DNA from: Urechis unicinctus
Taxonomy: Eukaryota; Annelida; Polychaeta; Xenopneusta; Urechidae
Reading direction: 5' to 3'
NCBI GenBank assembly: GCA_034190875.2
Contig: CM067346.1
Coordinates: 39,291,691 to 39,355,690, forward strand
DNA length: 64,000 nt
The notes under the pieces are model-generated. The model was not told the origin of the DNA, made no database searches, and saw only the letters and a list, made by a program, of their open reading frames with translations. Numbering within the stretch: position 1 is the stretch's first letter; every line of letters begins with the position of its first letter. Shown here in pieces: positions 55,455-64,000 of this stretch. The translations under genes and the position numbers were made by a program.

Positions 55455-56799
55455 AACCTAATGACATAGAGTTTGGCAACCCAACATTTAAAGACGTAGT
55501 GGAAGAGGATTGGCACGACGCTGGAAGAGAGGATTGGCACGACGCTGGAAGAGAGGATGAGGTACTCCCTGTGGTCCCTGTCCCAGAGGCCCCCTCTCTC
55601 CCACCTGTTATAGAAGGGGACATTGGGATGGATCAGTCTCTATCACAGGAAGGGCGATTAGTTATAGGCGCTGTCAATGATTATTACAATGCATTAGCTG
55701 AAAAGGGTCACACACTCCCACTCGGTCGCGATTATGGAAAGTTTGAACTTGTTTGAGAAGAGTTACGTTTGAAGGACTACCCTGACATGAGTATTACAAA
55801 TTCTCGTACCAAAAAACCGCTTTCACTTCAAACAATAGCTAGTAAAGTGGGGGAGGGGTCTAAGGTCGTCTGTGATGGTTTGGGGTTCACTGAGTGGTCT
55901 CGACAAGCGGTGTCACAAAAGGAAGCAAAAGCCATCCAAGGCGTTGACCAGGCAGCTGCTAAAGCCTAAGAGAATTTAGAAATGAGCGGCCCTGACGCCA
56001 TGACTGTAGCAGGTGTCGCAGAAGAGACAAGCTTTATAGAGGACGTTCATAACGCTATAGAAGACGTGGGTACACAGACAGATGGTCTGACATTCCGAGA
56101 GCTTGTAGGGGTGACAAGGCTATGCAGACTCAGAGGGGTGAGTTGGTCAACAACCTAGCTAAGATAACTGAGATAGAAAGGGATATACACCAGCGGGAAT
56201 CTAAAATGGCAATCTTGGAGGAGGAAGGGAGGGGTGATAGTCGAGCATGGAGACTCCAAGCAAATGAGCTTGCAGAGCTGCAGGACCTGCGGCGTGTCCG
56301 TGTTGAGGCTGCCTCTGCAAACCGTGAACGTTTGCGAACCCAAATTTACCGCATCAGAGAAACGATCAACAGACTTCTTAACGAGGACACAACACTAGCT
56401 GAGCGTGTACGCACCCTGTTCCGGGAGCAGGGCATAACAATCGCCTCCATCCTCACTGCGATTGGATTGGCAATCTCTACCCTGGTAGTTGCTTTGAAAG
56501 GTAGAGGGAGCACTAGTGCAACCCCGGCACCAACACCGACGCCAGCTGATAAGACCGGTGTAAAGGAATGGATTAAAAAACAGCTGAACTCCTTGGAAAA
56601 CGTCCTGAAGGGCCTAGCCGTTAAGGCAGCAGCTGCCCTTCCAGGAATCATTGGCTCCATCGTATTAAGGCTGCTTAAGTCAGCTGCTAAGGTGGCTGGT
56701 TGGATGGCAGAACATGTATGGGCTGCAGCTGTGGCGGTGGGGGGAGTTATCCTCCTGATACTCCATGACTTACTACGTAGCAAACCAAAGCACAGCTAA
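55455..56799 (+). pseudogene. Coiled-coil and membrane Polinton protein
   Basis: Divergent from the capsid gene. It starts with an acidic region containing a duplicated block (EEDWHDAGRE twice, near 55500) and a Pro-rich linker. A module with YYNALAEKGHTLPLGRDYG and SITNSRTKKPLSLQTIASKV follows. The main open part (56122-56799, 225 codons) is a long coiled coil (EIERDIHQRESKMAILEEEG onwards), then a membrane helix (ITIASILTAIGLAISTLVVA), a Pro/Thr linker, an amphipathic Ala-rich helix and a final membrane helix (AAAVAVGGVILLILHDLL). Stops near 55756 and 55969 break it. Domain order suggests a virion membrane or scaffold protein, but I know of no assigned function. Confidence 0.6.
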
Positions 56800-57983
56800 A
56801 TCTATGGCGATTCCGCCTACAATAAGAGTGATTTTCTCATCCTCGTGCCCCTTTCCTACAGGTATATCAGCCACGCCCATTGGAATGCCTGGAGAAGGGA
56901 CTTTAATATCTGTATCTGACGGAGGGTCAAAGCTTCCTCTATTTGGAATGGCAGCAACCGATTGACATCAGTATTGCTGACGATCGGATGTACCACAGTG
57001 GCGATGGTAATCAGATTGTTGTACCCAACAACGTTTCCAATGGCGAGGCTCATATCCAACGAAACCATGTTAAGGCTCGTTCCAAACACATAATCAACCT
57101 TCTATGAAGCATTCTGGAGCAGGTTTTGAAACTTGCAGATGGAATGTCCACTGGGGAGTTGATGGCATCCTCAACGTTAACCTGAAATTGCTTTTGGGCA
57201 TCAAAGGATGTGCCAATACCTAATATTTCCGAGCGGGTCTGCGCCTGAGCACCAAAAATGGCCCAGACATAGGTCCAAATGCTGTCATTTTTCCAGGATG
57301 AAAGTACTCCAGGCGGTGCTTGCACCCCCCTGGTCTTGCTTTATAAAATAAGTATGTAGCTTGCTGCCCTGGTAAACAAAGCCGTTGGTTGATTTCTCAA
57401 AGGTTTGCCTAACGGATTCGTACAGGTGGGTGTTTCCATAATAAGTGATCACCCGTACCTCGTATGTCCCGGGGTCGGTGAAGTAGACCTGCCCGAGGCC
57501 CTCATTTCCACCCTTTATCCTCCAATCGCTGCTTTCGGCAACACCAAACTCATGGTACAGTTGGTCGTAGATTTTCTTGTCAAAGGTATTGTTGGTGGCT
57601 GACCATGTGGCGTTGTCCGGTAGTGCTACCCTCATTTCGTTCAGAAGTCTCCGAATGGTGTAGTACAAGTGAAACCTTTAAAGATTCCTTATTAGTGGGA
57701 CTCCAAAGTTACGGTAGTCCAACGCAGATACACCGCAGGCGGAGGTTGCGCACCATACAACAACATTTACCTGGTTCTGCCAGTATTGCATGTGGTTGGT
57801 TCTCCAGTCAACTGCAAGTTTATCGTCGCTTATGTTTGGCATCAAGTAGTGCTCAACGCCTCTGAACTGTCGTCTGCTTCCACCTGGATGAGGAAATGTG
57901 TCAGCTGCTCAGCTGCTATATGAGATGGGAAAAGTGGGCCGGTTTGTATGTTTTCTATTGAATGTAAAGGCTTGTTTATCCAT
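56773..57983 (-). pseudogene. Second Polinton virion-type protein (penton candidate)
   Basis: Reads from the ATG at 57983 (MDKQAFTFNRKH) through GGSRRQFRGVEHYLMPNISD, DWRTNHMQYWQNQ, LLNEMRVALPDNATWSA, YHEFGVAESSDWRIKGG and FTDPGTYEVRVITYYG. After two shifts it ends with FGTSLNMVSLDMSLAIGN, then IPMGVADIPVGKGHEDE and a C-terminal hydrophobic ITLIVGGIAIDLAVLWF. Two in-frame stops (near 57910 and 57680) and the shifts inactivate it. Position next to the capsid protein and a beta-rich look make a minor capsid protein plausible. That is inference. The 3' ends of this gene and the coiled-coil gene overlap. Confidence 0.5.
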
Positions 57984-58028
57984 AGTGCTATGTATCACAC
58001 TATGTGAAATGTTCAAAGCGGAGAGGCT

Positions 58029-58586
58029 GTGTCCCTGAAAAATGATATTGACAATAGTGCAGGTGATCTATGCGTAGGTCTTAGGTCAATCACGTATACT
58101 GTGGGTTGGTATAACATTGAATCAAATATGTCCATTACAAAGGAGCAAATTTCTACAGGAAAAGGAGTAGCTGTCAGTTTGCCCCCTGGCCTCTTGAACT
58201 TCAAACTTATACATGACGTATTTACAGCTGTAGGTCTTACTTTGGAGGATAATCCTTCAGATTGGACTATTGCCCTTTCAATTCCTGATGATTGGGCTTT
58301 ACAATGTGATGACAGTTTGTTAAAAATATTGGGTCTTGATAACGGTCTGGGTGGGGGATGGATTCCTTCAGGTACTCACCAAGGTGACCGGCCCATCAAC
58401 TTTAGCATCTTTAACCCACTTTATTTCCACCTCAATCAAGTCAGTACCACGCACAACATGCTTGATGGTGCGCCCACTGCGCTTCTTGAAGTTGTGGGCT
58501 TTGAGGGCGGCTCTTTTGGTGATATTATAACCACAAACATTGCTAATCCTGTGAGTATTTATGTAACTCAACAGAAAACGGATTAG
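58029..58586 (+). CDS. Fibre-like Polinton protein A
   Basis: 185 codons, open. It has a beta-rich composition without cysteine clusters: SITYTVGWYNIESNMSITKE, SLPPGLLNFKLIHDVF, then DNPSDWTIALSIPDDW and a glycine-rich turn (LDNGLGGGWIPSG). It ends PVSIYVTQQKTD. The start is uncertain since the frame is open further upstream without ATG. It precedes a protein with collagen-free fibre-type repeats, so a spike or fibre subunit is a reasonable guess. No family recognised. Confidence 0.55.
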   Translation: MSLKNDIDNSAGDLCVGLRSITYTVGWYNIESNMSITKEQISTGKGVAVSLPPGLLNFKLIHDVFTAVGLTLEDNPSDWTIALSIPDDWALQCDDSLLKILGLDNGLGGGWIPSGTHQGDRPINFSIFNPLYFHLNQVSTTHNMLDGAPTALLEVVGFEGGSFGDIITTNIANPVSIYVTQQKTD

Positions 58587-58966
58587 GGCGCGACCTCTCT
58601 GAATATGCTTAAAAAAACTATGTTGATGCTTACATAATAGCCGCCTTGCAGGACACGCTTCACAACCAGCCCTCATTGGACCTATCTGAATATGTTAAAA
58701 AAACCTATGTTGATGCTCTTCACAATCAGCCCTCACCGAAACCCCTCATTACTATTTGGGCGAAAGAAAGCGGTCGGTTGGTTAAAGGACTGCATGAATG
58801 GTCATTTGGTGATCATGCAAGAGGTATTGACCATGGATATCCTATGATGGTGATAACCACACCTCTTGAGTTGGCTGCAGGTGACCAAATCAGTTTCAGA
58901 ACACGTGGTGATGCCTCCCAGGCATCAATGTCATTAGTATCACTCCCAATTGAGATTGACACATAG
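58587..58966 (+). pseudogene. Fibre-like Polinton protein B
   Basis: A repeated phrase DLSEYVKKTYVDA occurs twice (near 58600 with a stop, and near 58680), linked by LQDTLHNQPS. It is followed by a globular end: PLITIWAKESGRLVKGLHEW, SFGDHARGIDHGYPMMVITT and SFRTRGDASQASMSLVSLP. Short heptad-like repeats plus a compact end domain is the plan of trimeric fibres. The first repeat carries a TAA, and 106 codons are open from 58646. Function inferred only from architecture. Confidence 0.5.
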
Positions 58967-58987
58967 ACTTATGTATACAACAGCAGT

Positions 58988-59666
58988 ATGAAACAACAAC
59001 CAACCATTCATACTGCACCGTTATACCCGGAGCCGCCTGATGAAAATTCAGGGCACTCCTATCGGTTGAATGAGATCAGTCTCAAGAAGCAATACCTTGA
59101 GAAAGAAATTGAAAAATATGGTGCTATGTACAAAAAATATAGGCGTGCAGTAAACTTGGTGGACGCAGTAGACACTGCTTTAGTTACTATTGGTATGTGT
59201 CTTGGCGCAAGTGGTGTAGGTATAATGTCTACGGTAGTTGCCATTCCTATTGCAACAGTGATAGGTGTTACTGGATCCGCTTGTGGGCTAATTCGTCAGT
59301 CGGCGACTGACCATCAAAGTGAAAAAACATGATCAGATCCGCATTCTAGCGCAGAGCAAATTGAATAACATTGCTGACATTGTATCGACAGCACTTGAAC
59401 ACGGTAATATCTCGGATCATGAGTTTAAACAAGTTTTAGCTCAGGTCACAAAATATACCCAAATGAAAGGCGACATTAAGGCCAGATCTGTAAAAGCGCG
59501 CCAGACTGTTTCAATCGATGAAAAAGACGAAGCATTGGAAGGTATCAGGCAAAAATTGGGTGCTTCTTTTCCATTGAGCGCACTGTGGATGATATTGACC
59601 CGCCTCAATACAGATAATAATTTAAATTGCGTGGACATTTATGCACTGTATATACGGATCTATTGA
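58988..59666 (+). CDS. Polinton membrane/helical protein, one frameshift
   Basis: First part 58988-59332: a Pro-rich start, a helix (EISLKKQYLEKEIEKYGAMY) and two hydrophobic segments (LVTIGMCLGASGVGI and TVVAIPIATVIGVTGSACGL). Second part in another frame from about 59319: VKKHDQIRILAQSKLNNIAD, HEFKQVLAQVTKYTQMKGDI and a charged tail. The second part has no ATG of its own at its start, so one gene with a shift near 59315 is more likely than two overlapping genes. Similar hydrophobic-plus-helical proteins accompany Polinton capsid genes in other invertebrates as far as I know, without assigned role. Confidence 0.6.
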
Positions 59667-59691
59667 ATAAACGAGGGTATAAAGTATAGAA

Positions 59692-59871
59692 ATGAACACC
59701 GAAAAGCGTATTACTAAACTTGAGGGTGGTGTAAAAGAGTTGAAGTTAGATACAGATTATCTGAAAGATGATATAATAGATCTGAAACTGAGTGATATTG
59801 TGGTGGATATGGAGACTAATAACGATGACCTTGTAGAACTGAAGGATATGGTGAGAGATCTGGAGGTTTAA
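59692..59871 (+). CDS. Short coiled-coil protein of the Polinton right arm
   Basis: 59 codons from ATG to TAA, below usual length cut-offs. Sequence is a near-perfect heptad pattern: ITKLEGGVKELKLDTDYLKD and ETNNDDLVELKDMVRDLEV. After the stop, similar sequence (DDLMELEELVSR) continues in frame, suggesting the stop is recent. Function unknown. Confidence 0.5.
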   Translation: MNTEKRITKLEGGVKELKLDTDYLKDDIIDLKLSDIVVDMETNNDDLVELKDMVRDLEV

Positions 59872-60106
59872 AACGATGATCTTATGGAGCTAGAGGAGCT
59901 AGTTAGCAGGTGCCCCACGAGCTTGTGAACGGCGCACTGTTAAAGTCGTGCACCCATAGAAAAAATGGGGGGAAAAACTGTGCTATCACAAAGTGACATA
60001 GAAGGTCTATCTGGCAGGCAAAACTCAAATACCATATAGGAAGTTCCAGGGCTAAAGAAATCCATACAGGTGTAAATCCACCATCAAGACCAAGAAAGTC
60101 ATAAAC

Positions 60107-60277
60107 ACCTTGGCCTATGGGCACCATAGTTTACCTACACACTAGCACCTCGGCCCCGTTTGGGTGTTCGGGTCCGGGGCGCACCCAGAGTGAGCAAAAA
60201 TCTTGTATAAGCTGTCAAAGGGCGAATAGTATGGATGGTGGTGGTTCTGTGCCAGAACCCCCACCATGTATACTACT
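60107..60277 (-). repeat. Polinton right TIR with terminal palindrome
   Basis: Inverted partner of 49720-49890. Positions 60227-60276 carry the same imperfect palindrome (TAGTATGGATGGTGGTGGTT on one arm, CCCCCACCATGTATACTA on the other). Confidence 0.93.
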
Positions 60278-60850
60278 ATGGGCGCCCGTAATAATGGGCA
60301 GCACGACTTCTTGTCGCCGGAAACTTTATAATGAACAGACATACTGACCATATGTCCCATCAGTGTGGAGTACACGACCGACCTTTCCGGGTCAATCAGA
60401 GTCGTCACCTCTTCCCCATAAACCGCTTTGGTCTCACTGGCCAGCAATTCATGCTTGTCGAATTCTGTTGAACAGTTGGTGGTTGATCACAAGTTAATGT
60501 CGCTCAACTCTGTGATGCCACCCACCCACCCCACACGAACCCAATAACACAACACCATACACCGTGTCATTTACCTACAAACACAAGGTCATCCTGTCAC
60601 AATCTTAGTGGCCGCACGGGAGAATTAAAGAAAATGTGATTTCAAACAGCCACAAGGATTCAGATAAGCTTTATCAGATTAGCGTTATAGGTTAGGTAAG
60701 TATTGAAATAGAATATGGAGCTTGTATGAGGAGTGTTAAGACATGGCACTAAGTATTTCGGTGAGTTACAAAAACAGATATACAAGAGTAAATAGATGAG
60801 GCAAGTCTAGAAATAGGCCTAAGTATTCAGGTGAGATAATAACAGAAATG
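60278..60850. other. No gene recognised
   Basis: Flank between the Polinton and the minisatellite; a single antisense frame at 60142-60447 crosses the Polinton border and is a chance frame. Confidence 0.5.
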
Positions 60851-61430
60851 GTGTAGTGTGAGGTATATCAAGCTGTTGTGTAGTGTGAGGTGTATTTAAC
60901 AGTGGTATAGTGTGGGATGTATTTAACAGTGATGTAGTGTGGGGTGTATTTAACAGTGGTGTAATGTGAGGTGTATTCAACAGTGGTGTAGTGTGGGGTG
61001 TATGTTACAGTGATGTAGTGTGAGGTATTTAACAGTGGTGTAGTGTGAGGTGTATGTAACAGTCTTGTAGTGTGAGATATTCAACAGTGGTGAAGTGTGA
61101 GGTATTCAACAGTGGTGTAGTGAGGTGTATTTAACAGTGGTGTAGTGTGAGGTGTATTTGACAATGGTGTAGTGAGGTGTATTTAACAATAGTGTAGTGT
61201 GGGGTGTATTTCAACAGTGGTATAGTGTGGGGTGTATTTAACAATGGTGTAGTGTGAGGTGTATTTAACAATGGTGTAGTGTAAGGTGCATTTAACAATG
61301 GTGTACCAGAGATGTATTTAACAGTGGTGTAGTGTAAGGTGTATTTAACAATAGTGTAGTGTGAGGTGTATTTAACAGTGGTGTTGTGCGAGGTGTATTT
61401 AACAGTGGTGTGGTGTAAGGTATCATAGGA
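60851..61430. repeat. Minisatellite, about 27-bp unit
   Basis: About 20 diverged units of GTGTAGTGTGAGGTGTAT followed by TTAACAGTG, lengths 25-29 bp. It lies directly after the 3' end of the DDX28-like gene. An antisense open frame (61131-61490) is a by-product of the repeat. Confidence 0.93.
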
Positions 61431-61475
61431 ACAATTCAAACTCAATAACCACAGACTCAGCATATCAGAAACACA

Positions 61476-61481
61476 TTTATT
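61476..61481 (-). terminator. Poly(A) signal AATAAA of the DDX28-like gene
   Basis: AATAAA on the minus strand only 16 nt after the stop codon, which implies a very short 3' UTR and keeps the minisatellite outside the transcript. Confidence 0.6.
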
Positions 61482-61496
61482 ATACACCAAAGTTCA

Positions 61497-63999
61497 TCAT
61501 AAAACAGAAGCTACATTGACTGCATGTTTCGTTTCATATTTTCCGACTATCTTGCGTTTGATATTGGCGTTGACGTTGTGTAGTTCAGTTGTTTGTCTCA
61601 CTGCAGTCTGGTGACACAAAATCATTTTGTCACAGTAGCTCATAACATAAGATTTAATAACTTCATACCAATCCTCATTTTCTAGCAGAAAGCCTAAGGT
61701 TTCCAGCTGGTAGTGAAGCAGGTTTACCCAGCAATTCAACCTGTTCCACTTAAGCTTCAGATCATTCTTTTAAGAAGTCCAGAATCTCCTAACTCACACA
61801 TAACTGGCTATGTAAAATTTATAAAAAAAATAAACAAGTTGGTGAGATTTACCTCTATTTTCCAAAGGAGGTCTACTTCCCATTTGTGTTGGATGAAGCT
61901 GAGGGAGAAGCCAGCTTTTGTACTGCCCATTCTCCCTACTCGACCCACACGGTGAATGTAGTCAGACATGAAGTCAGGGAACTCGTAGTTGATGACATGC
62001 TGAACCTACAGAGACACAAAATGATTTAAATGGCAAGGACATTGAATATGGGATGACATATTGGTTTGTAGTTGGAGTGTATATTGGTTCAAATACAGGA
62101 ATATTTCACATATCCCAACCAACACAAAGTATACATGCACTTTAACAACATGTCAACACATGACAGTAATCTTTAATAAATTGTCACAATGACATCATGA
62201 CAACCTATGATCGGTGTGTATGGCATAACAATCAATAAATGTCCATTTACATGACAAGTGTCAAGGCCACGTGATGCTATATCTGTACAGACCAACACCG
62301 GACAACTACCGTTCTGAAAACTCTCAAAGCGTCCACTCCTTTTCTGCAATCAATACAAAACCTTTTTTCATTGAGGAAATTCACCACAGGAAGAGAGGGT
62401 ATATCTAAACTATGACAGATCATTGGGAACACAATAGCTCTTTACCATCTCAGACATACTTCCATGGAACATGACGTTGGGAATCTTGTTGTCAGTGAGA
62501 ATATGGCTTACAAAGGCAGCAGTGGGCATTTTGTTTACAAACACAATGGAAGCAATATTCCTCTCTATATTGGTCCTCAAATGTCCAACTAGGAGATCTG
62601 TAACAGCAACAACACCTGACAACACCCGAGTACTTGCTACCTGCTGTGGACAATCAAGGGAACCACAAATTGCAGTGTGGATCATTAACAAAACAATTTC
62701 ACAAAACTTGCGCATGGGCAGAAGTGATGTGGTCTATCATTCCAAATTTAGAACAATAGACCAATTAAATTTAATCACTGAACATAAGTAATGTAGCCAG
62801 CCACGAAACACAGAATGTTTGTTCCACATTGACAGATAGCAACATGTGCCAGTGGAAGACTTACTAGGTTTATCCTGACCAATGACTCTCATAAACTTCT
62901 GGGAGATATGGGGCATGACGTGGTGTAGATGGGATGATGTCACTTTCACTATAGTGTCTGTCTACACGAGGCATTACACACACAGACAATAAGCTCACAA
63001 TAAACATCCTATCAAATTAGAGCCATGTGGAAAAAAATGGACAAAAGAACACAGATATAATCTGGTTTGAATCATGAAGTTATTTATGCCATACAGATAA
63101 GTGGCTAAGTAAGCTTGTTATTACCGGTACTAGAGCACCCAGGATTTTGTCTAAATCTCTAGGCATGGTGGCAGAGACCATGACGAGCTGTGTGCCAACC
63201 ATCCTTCCATCTCCCTCGTCCACGACACTAATAACATCGGCCTTCTCATGGCTTACCTGTAATCACCAGAGTAACACCCACCTGGTTTTTACCCAATGAG
63301 TTTTTGCTAAGCTAAGAGGGCTCATTCTCACTCTACTCAACCAAATTTGGCACACGACACACTGTGAGCAGGGCACTGCTTTGTCAAAGCATCTCTTAAA
63401 ATCACGCAGAATTTTCTGATAGATTTCTGACCTGGTTATCTTGACCAATCAAGACTCCAGGGACAGCTCCCCTCACATTTGATCAACAGTCTCAGTTTAT
63501 GTTATTGCCACTTAACTCATTTGCATACCTACCGAATAGCTAGTAGGAGTGAGCCCTGTTGGCATAGCTCTGTGGATTAACAGGCAATAGATTCACAATT
63601 AATAATATCATCCACCCAGATTTAAGAAATACCTCACTCTGTAGTGTCAGAATATTCGACCTTAAGAGTAAGCAACTCAGTGGAGGATAAATGTAAATAA
63701 CAAGGGTCATTATTGAGGATAATCTGAACATGGATGCATGTTGTGTTGACCGCTGTGCATTCAGCACACCTTGAGCCTAGACAGGAGACGTGTGGTGAGG
63801 CTGCTGAAGCTGTCGTCCAGTAACGTGTCCGCTTCATCCAGAACGATGTGTTGTAAACGGGACGTGTCGTAAATCCCTGGCATGAACAATCACACTGTCA
63901 GCAAGGGAAGTCTTTTAAGAGGAAGCCATCAGACTACAGAAACGCAATGTGTGTTACAGTGAAGTGACCTCTGGAGCTGCTGCTGACTACGTACTTACG
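61497..63999 (-). CDS. DDX28: DDX28-like DEAD-box RNA helicase, C-terminal exons (partial)
   Basis: Exons on the minus strand: one ending at 63999 (only its edge is in the window), 63876-63770, 63256-63125, 62961-62865, 62597-62446, 62343-62251, 62005-61853, 61607-61497. Phases are consistent throughout. Helicase motifs in order: VLDEADTLLDD (motif II), MVSATMP (III), ASIVFVNKMPTAAFV (IV), CTDIASRGLDT (V) and YIHRVGRVGRMG (VI). HHVMPHISQKFMRVIG and SLSFIQHKWEVDLLWKIE resemble DDX28 more than other DEAD-box proteins. DDX28 acts in mitochondrial large-subunit ribosome assembly. Motif II reads DEAD. The N-terminal exons with Q motif and motif I lie to the right of the window. Confidence 0.88.
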
Positions 64000-64000
64000 G

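Larger units (their letters stand above)
49720..60277. mobile_element. Polinton/Maverick, TIR to TIR, about 10.6 kb
   Basis: Bounded by inverted repeats of 171 bp. Gene content read left to right: polymerase B end (-), Pro-rich (-), zinc-ribbon remnant (-), integrase (-), unknown (-), 22-bp repeats, small gene (-), ATPase (-), major capsid (-), coiled-coil protein (+), second virion-type protein (-), fibre-like proteins (+), membrane protein (+) and a small coiled-coil protein (+). Usual Polintons are 15-20 kb. The shortfall is mainly the polymerase. No convincing 6-bp target duplication is seen (CTTGGG left, ATGGGC right), so the ends may have been altered after insertion. No cysteine protease gene was found. 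Confidence 0.92.

Noticed and set aside
59319..59666. Separate gene starting at 59319
   Set aside because: Its first codon is GTG and the preceding gene runs into it in another frame; a single gene with a frameshift explains this better.
63540..63580. tRNA-like A/B box sequence (TAGCTCTGTGGATTAA)
   Set aside because: No acceptor or anticodon stem can be drawn around it, and it lies within a helicase intron.

Overview
This is animal nuclear DNA. The host genes have GT-AG introns, TATA boxes and poly(A) signals, and they belong to metazoan families: Golgi alpha-mannosidase II, prostaglandin reductase 1, a LAMP-type lysosomal membrane protein and a DDX28-type DEAD-box helicase. The load of Polinton/Maverick elements, Ty3 elements and minisatellite-bearing MITEs suggests a marine invertebrate, perhaps a mollusc. 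That placement is inference and weak.

Layout. 0-7 kb: a possible CpG-type promoter motif at the very edge, a MITE copy with repeated internal motifs, an intronless alpha-mannosidase II gene broken by one 1-nt frameshift, and a 163-bp tandem repeat behind it. 9-12.3 kb: a decayed Ty3 element, then a 31/32-bp minisatellite. 13.8-18.1 kb and 28.8-33.3 kb: a direct duplication of about 4.3-4.5 kb, each copy holding a complete nine-exon PTGR1-like gene with its own TATA box. Between the copies lie a Polinton end fragment (18.1-19.4 kb), an antisense LTR (19.7-20.2 kb) and a Ty3 element whose Gag begins with a helix-hairpin-helix domain (21.2-26.8 kb). 33.4-39.3 kb: an internal piece of a Polinton. 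39.4 kb: a Harbinger-like fragment. 40.5-42.8 kb: a six-exon LAMP-like gene on the minus strand. 44.4-45.6 kb: a YqaJ-nuclease pseudogene interrupted by a MITE with a clean 8-bp target duplication. 47.3 kb: an LTR-like block. 49.7-60.3 kb: a TIR-to-TIR Polinton (about 10.6 kb) with most of its polymerase gene missing. 60.9-61.4 kb: a minisatellite. 61.5-64 kb: the 3' exons of a DDX28-like helicase gene on the minus strand.

How the parts relate. The host genes look independent: glycan trimming in the Golgi, cytosolic NADPH-dependent enone reduction, lysosomal membrane, and RNA helicase. The mobile DNA tells the more connected story. The Polinton carries remnants of DNA polymerase B, a retroviral-type integrase, a packaging ATPase, a double-jelly-roll capsid protein, a second probable virion protein, fibre-like proteins and several small genes. 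Two partly overlapping copies allow comparison. The left, replication-side genes are ruined, while the right-arm genes (58.0-59.9 kb) stay largely open. The Polinton TIR ends in a 51-bp imperfect palindrome at both termini. A third TIR, beside PTGR1 copy A, can be compared with the element-free site preserved in PTGR1 copy B.

All calls come from reading the sequence and from family knowledge. No database search was run.
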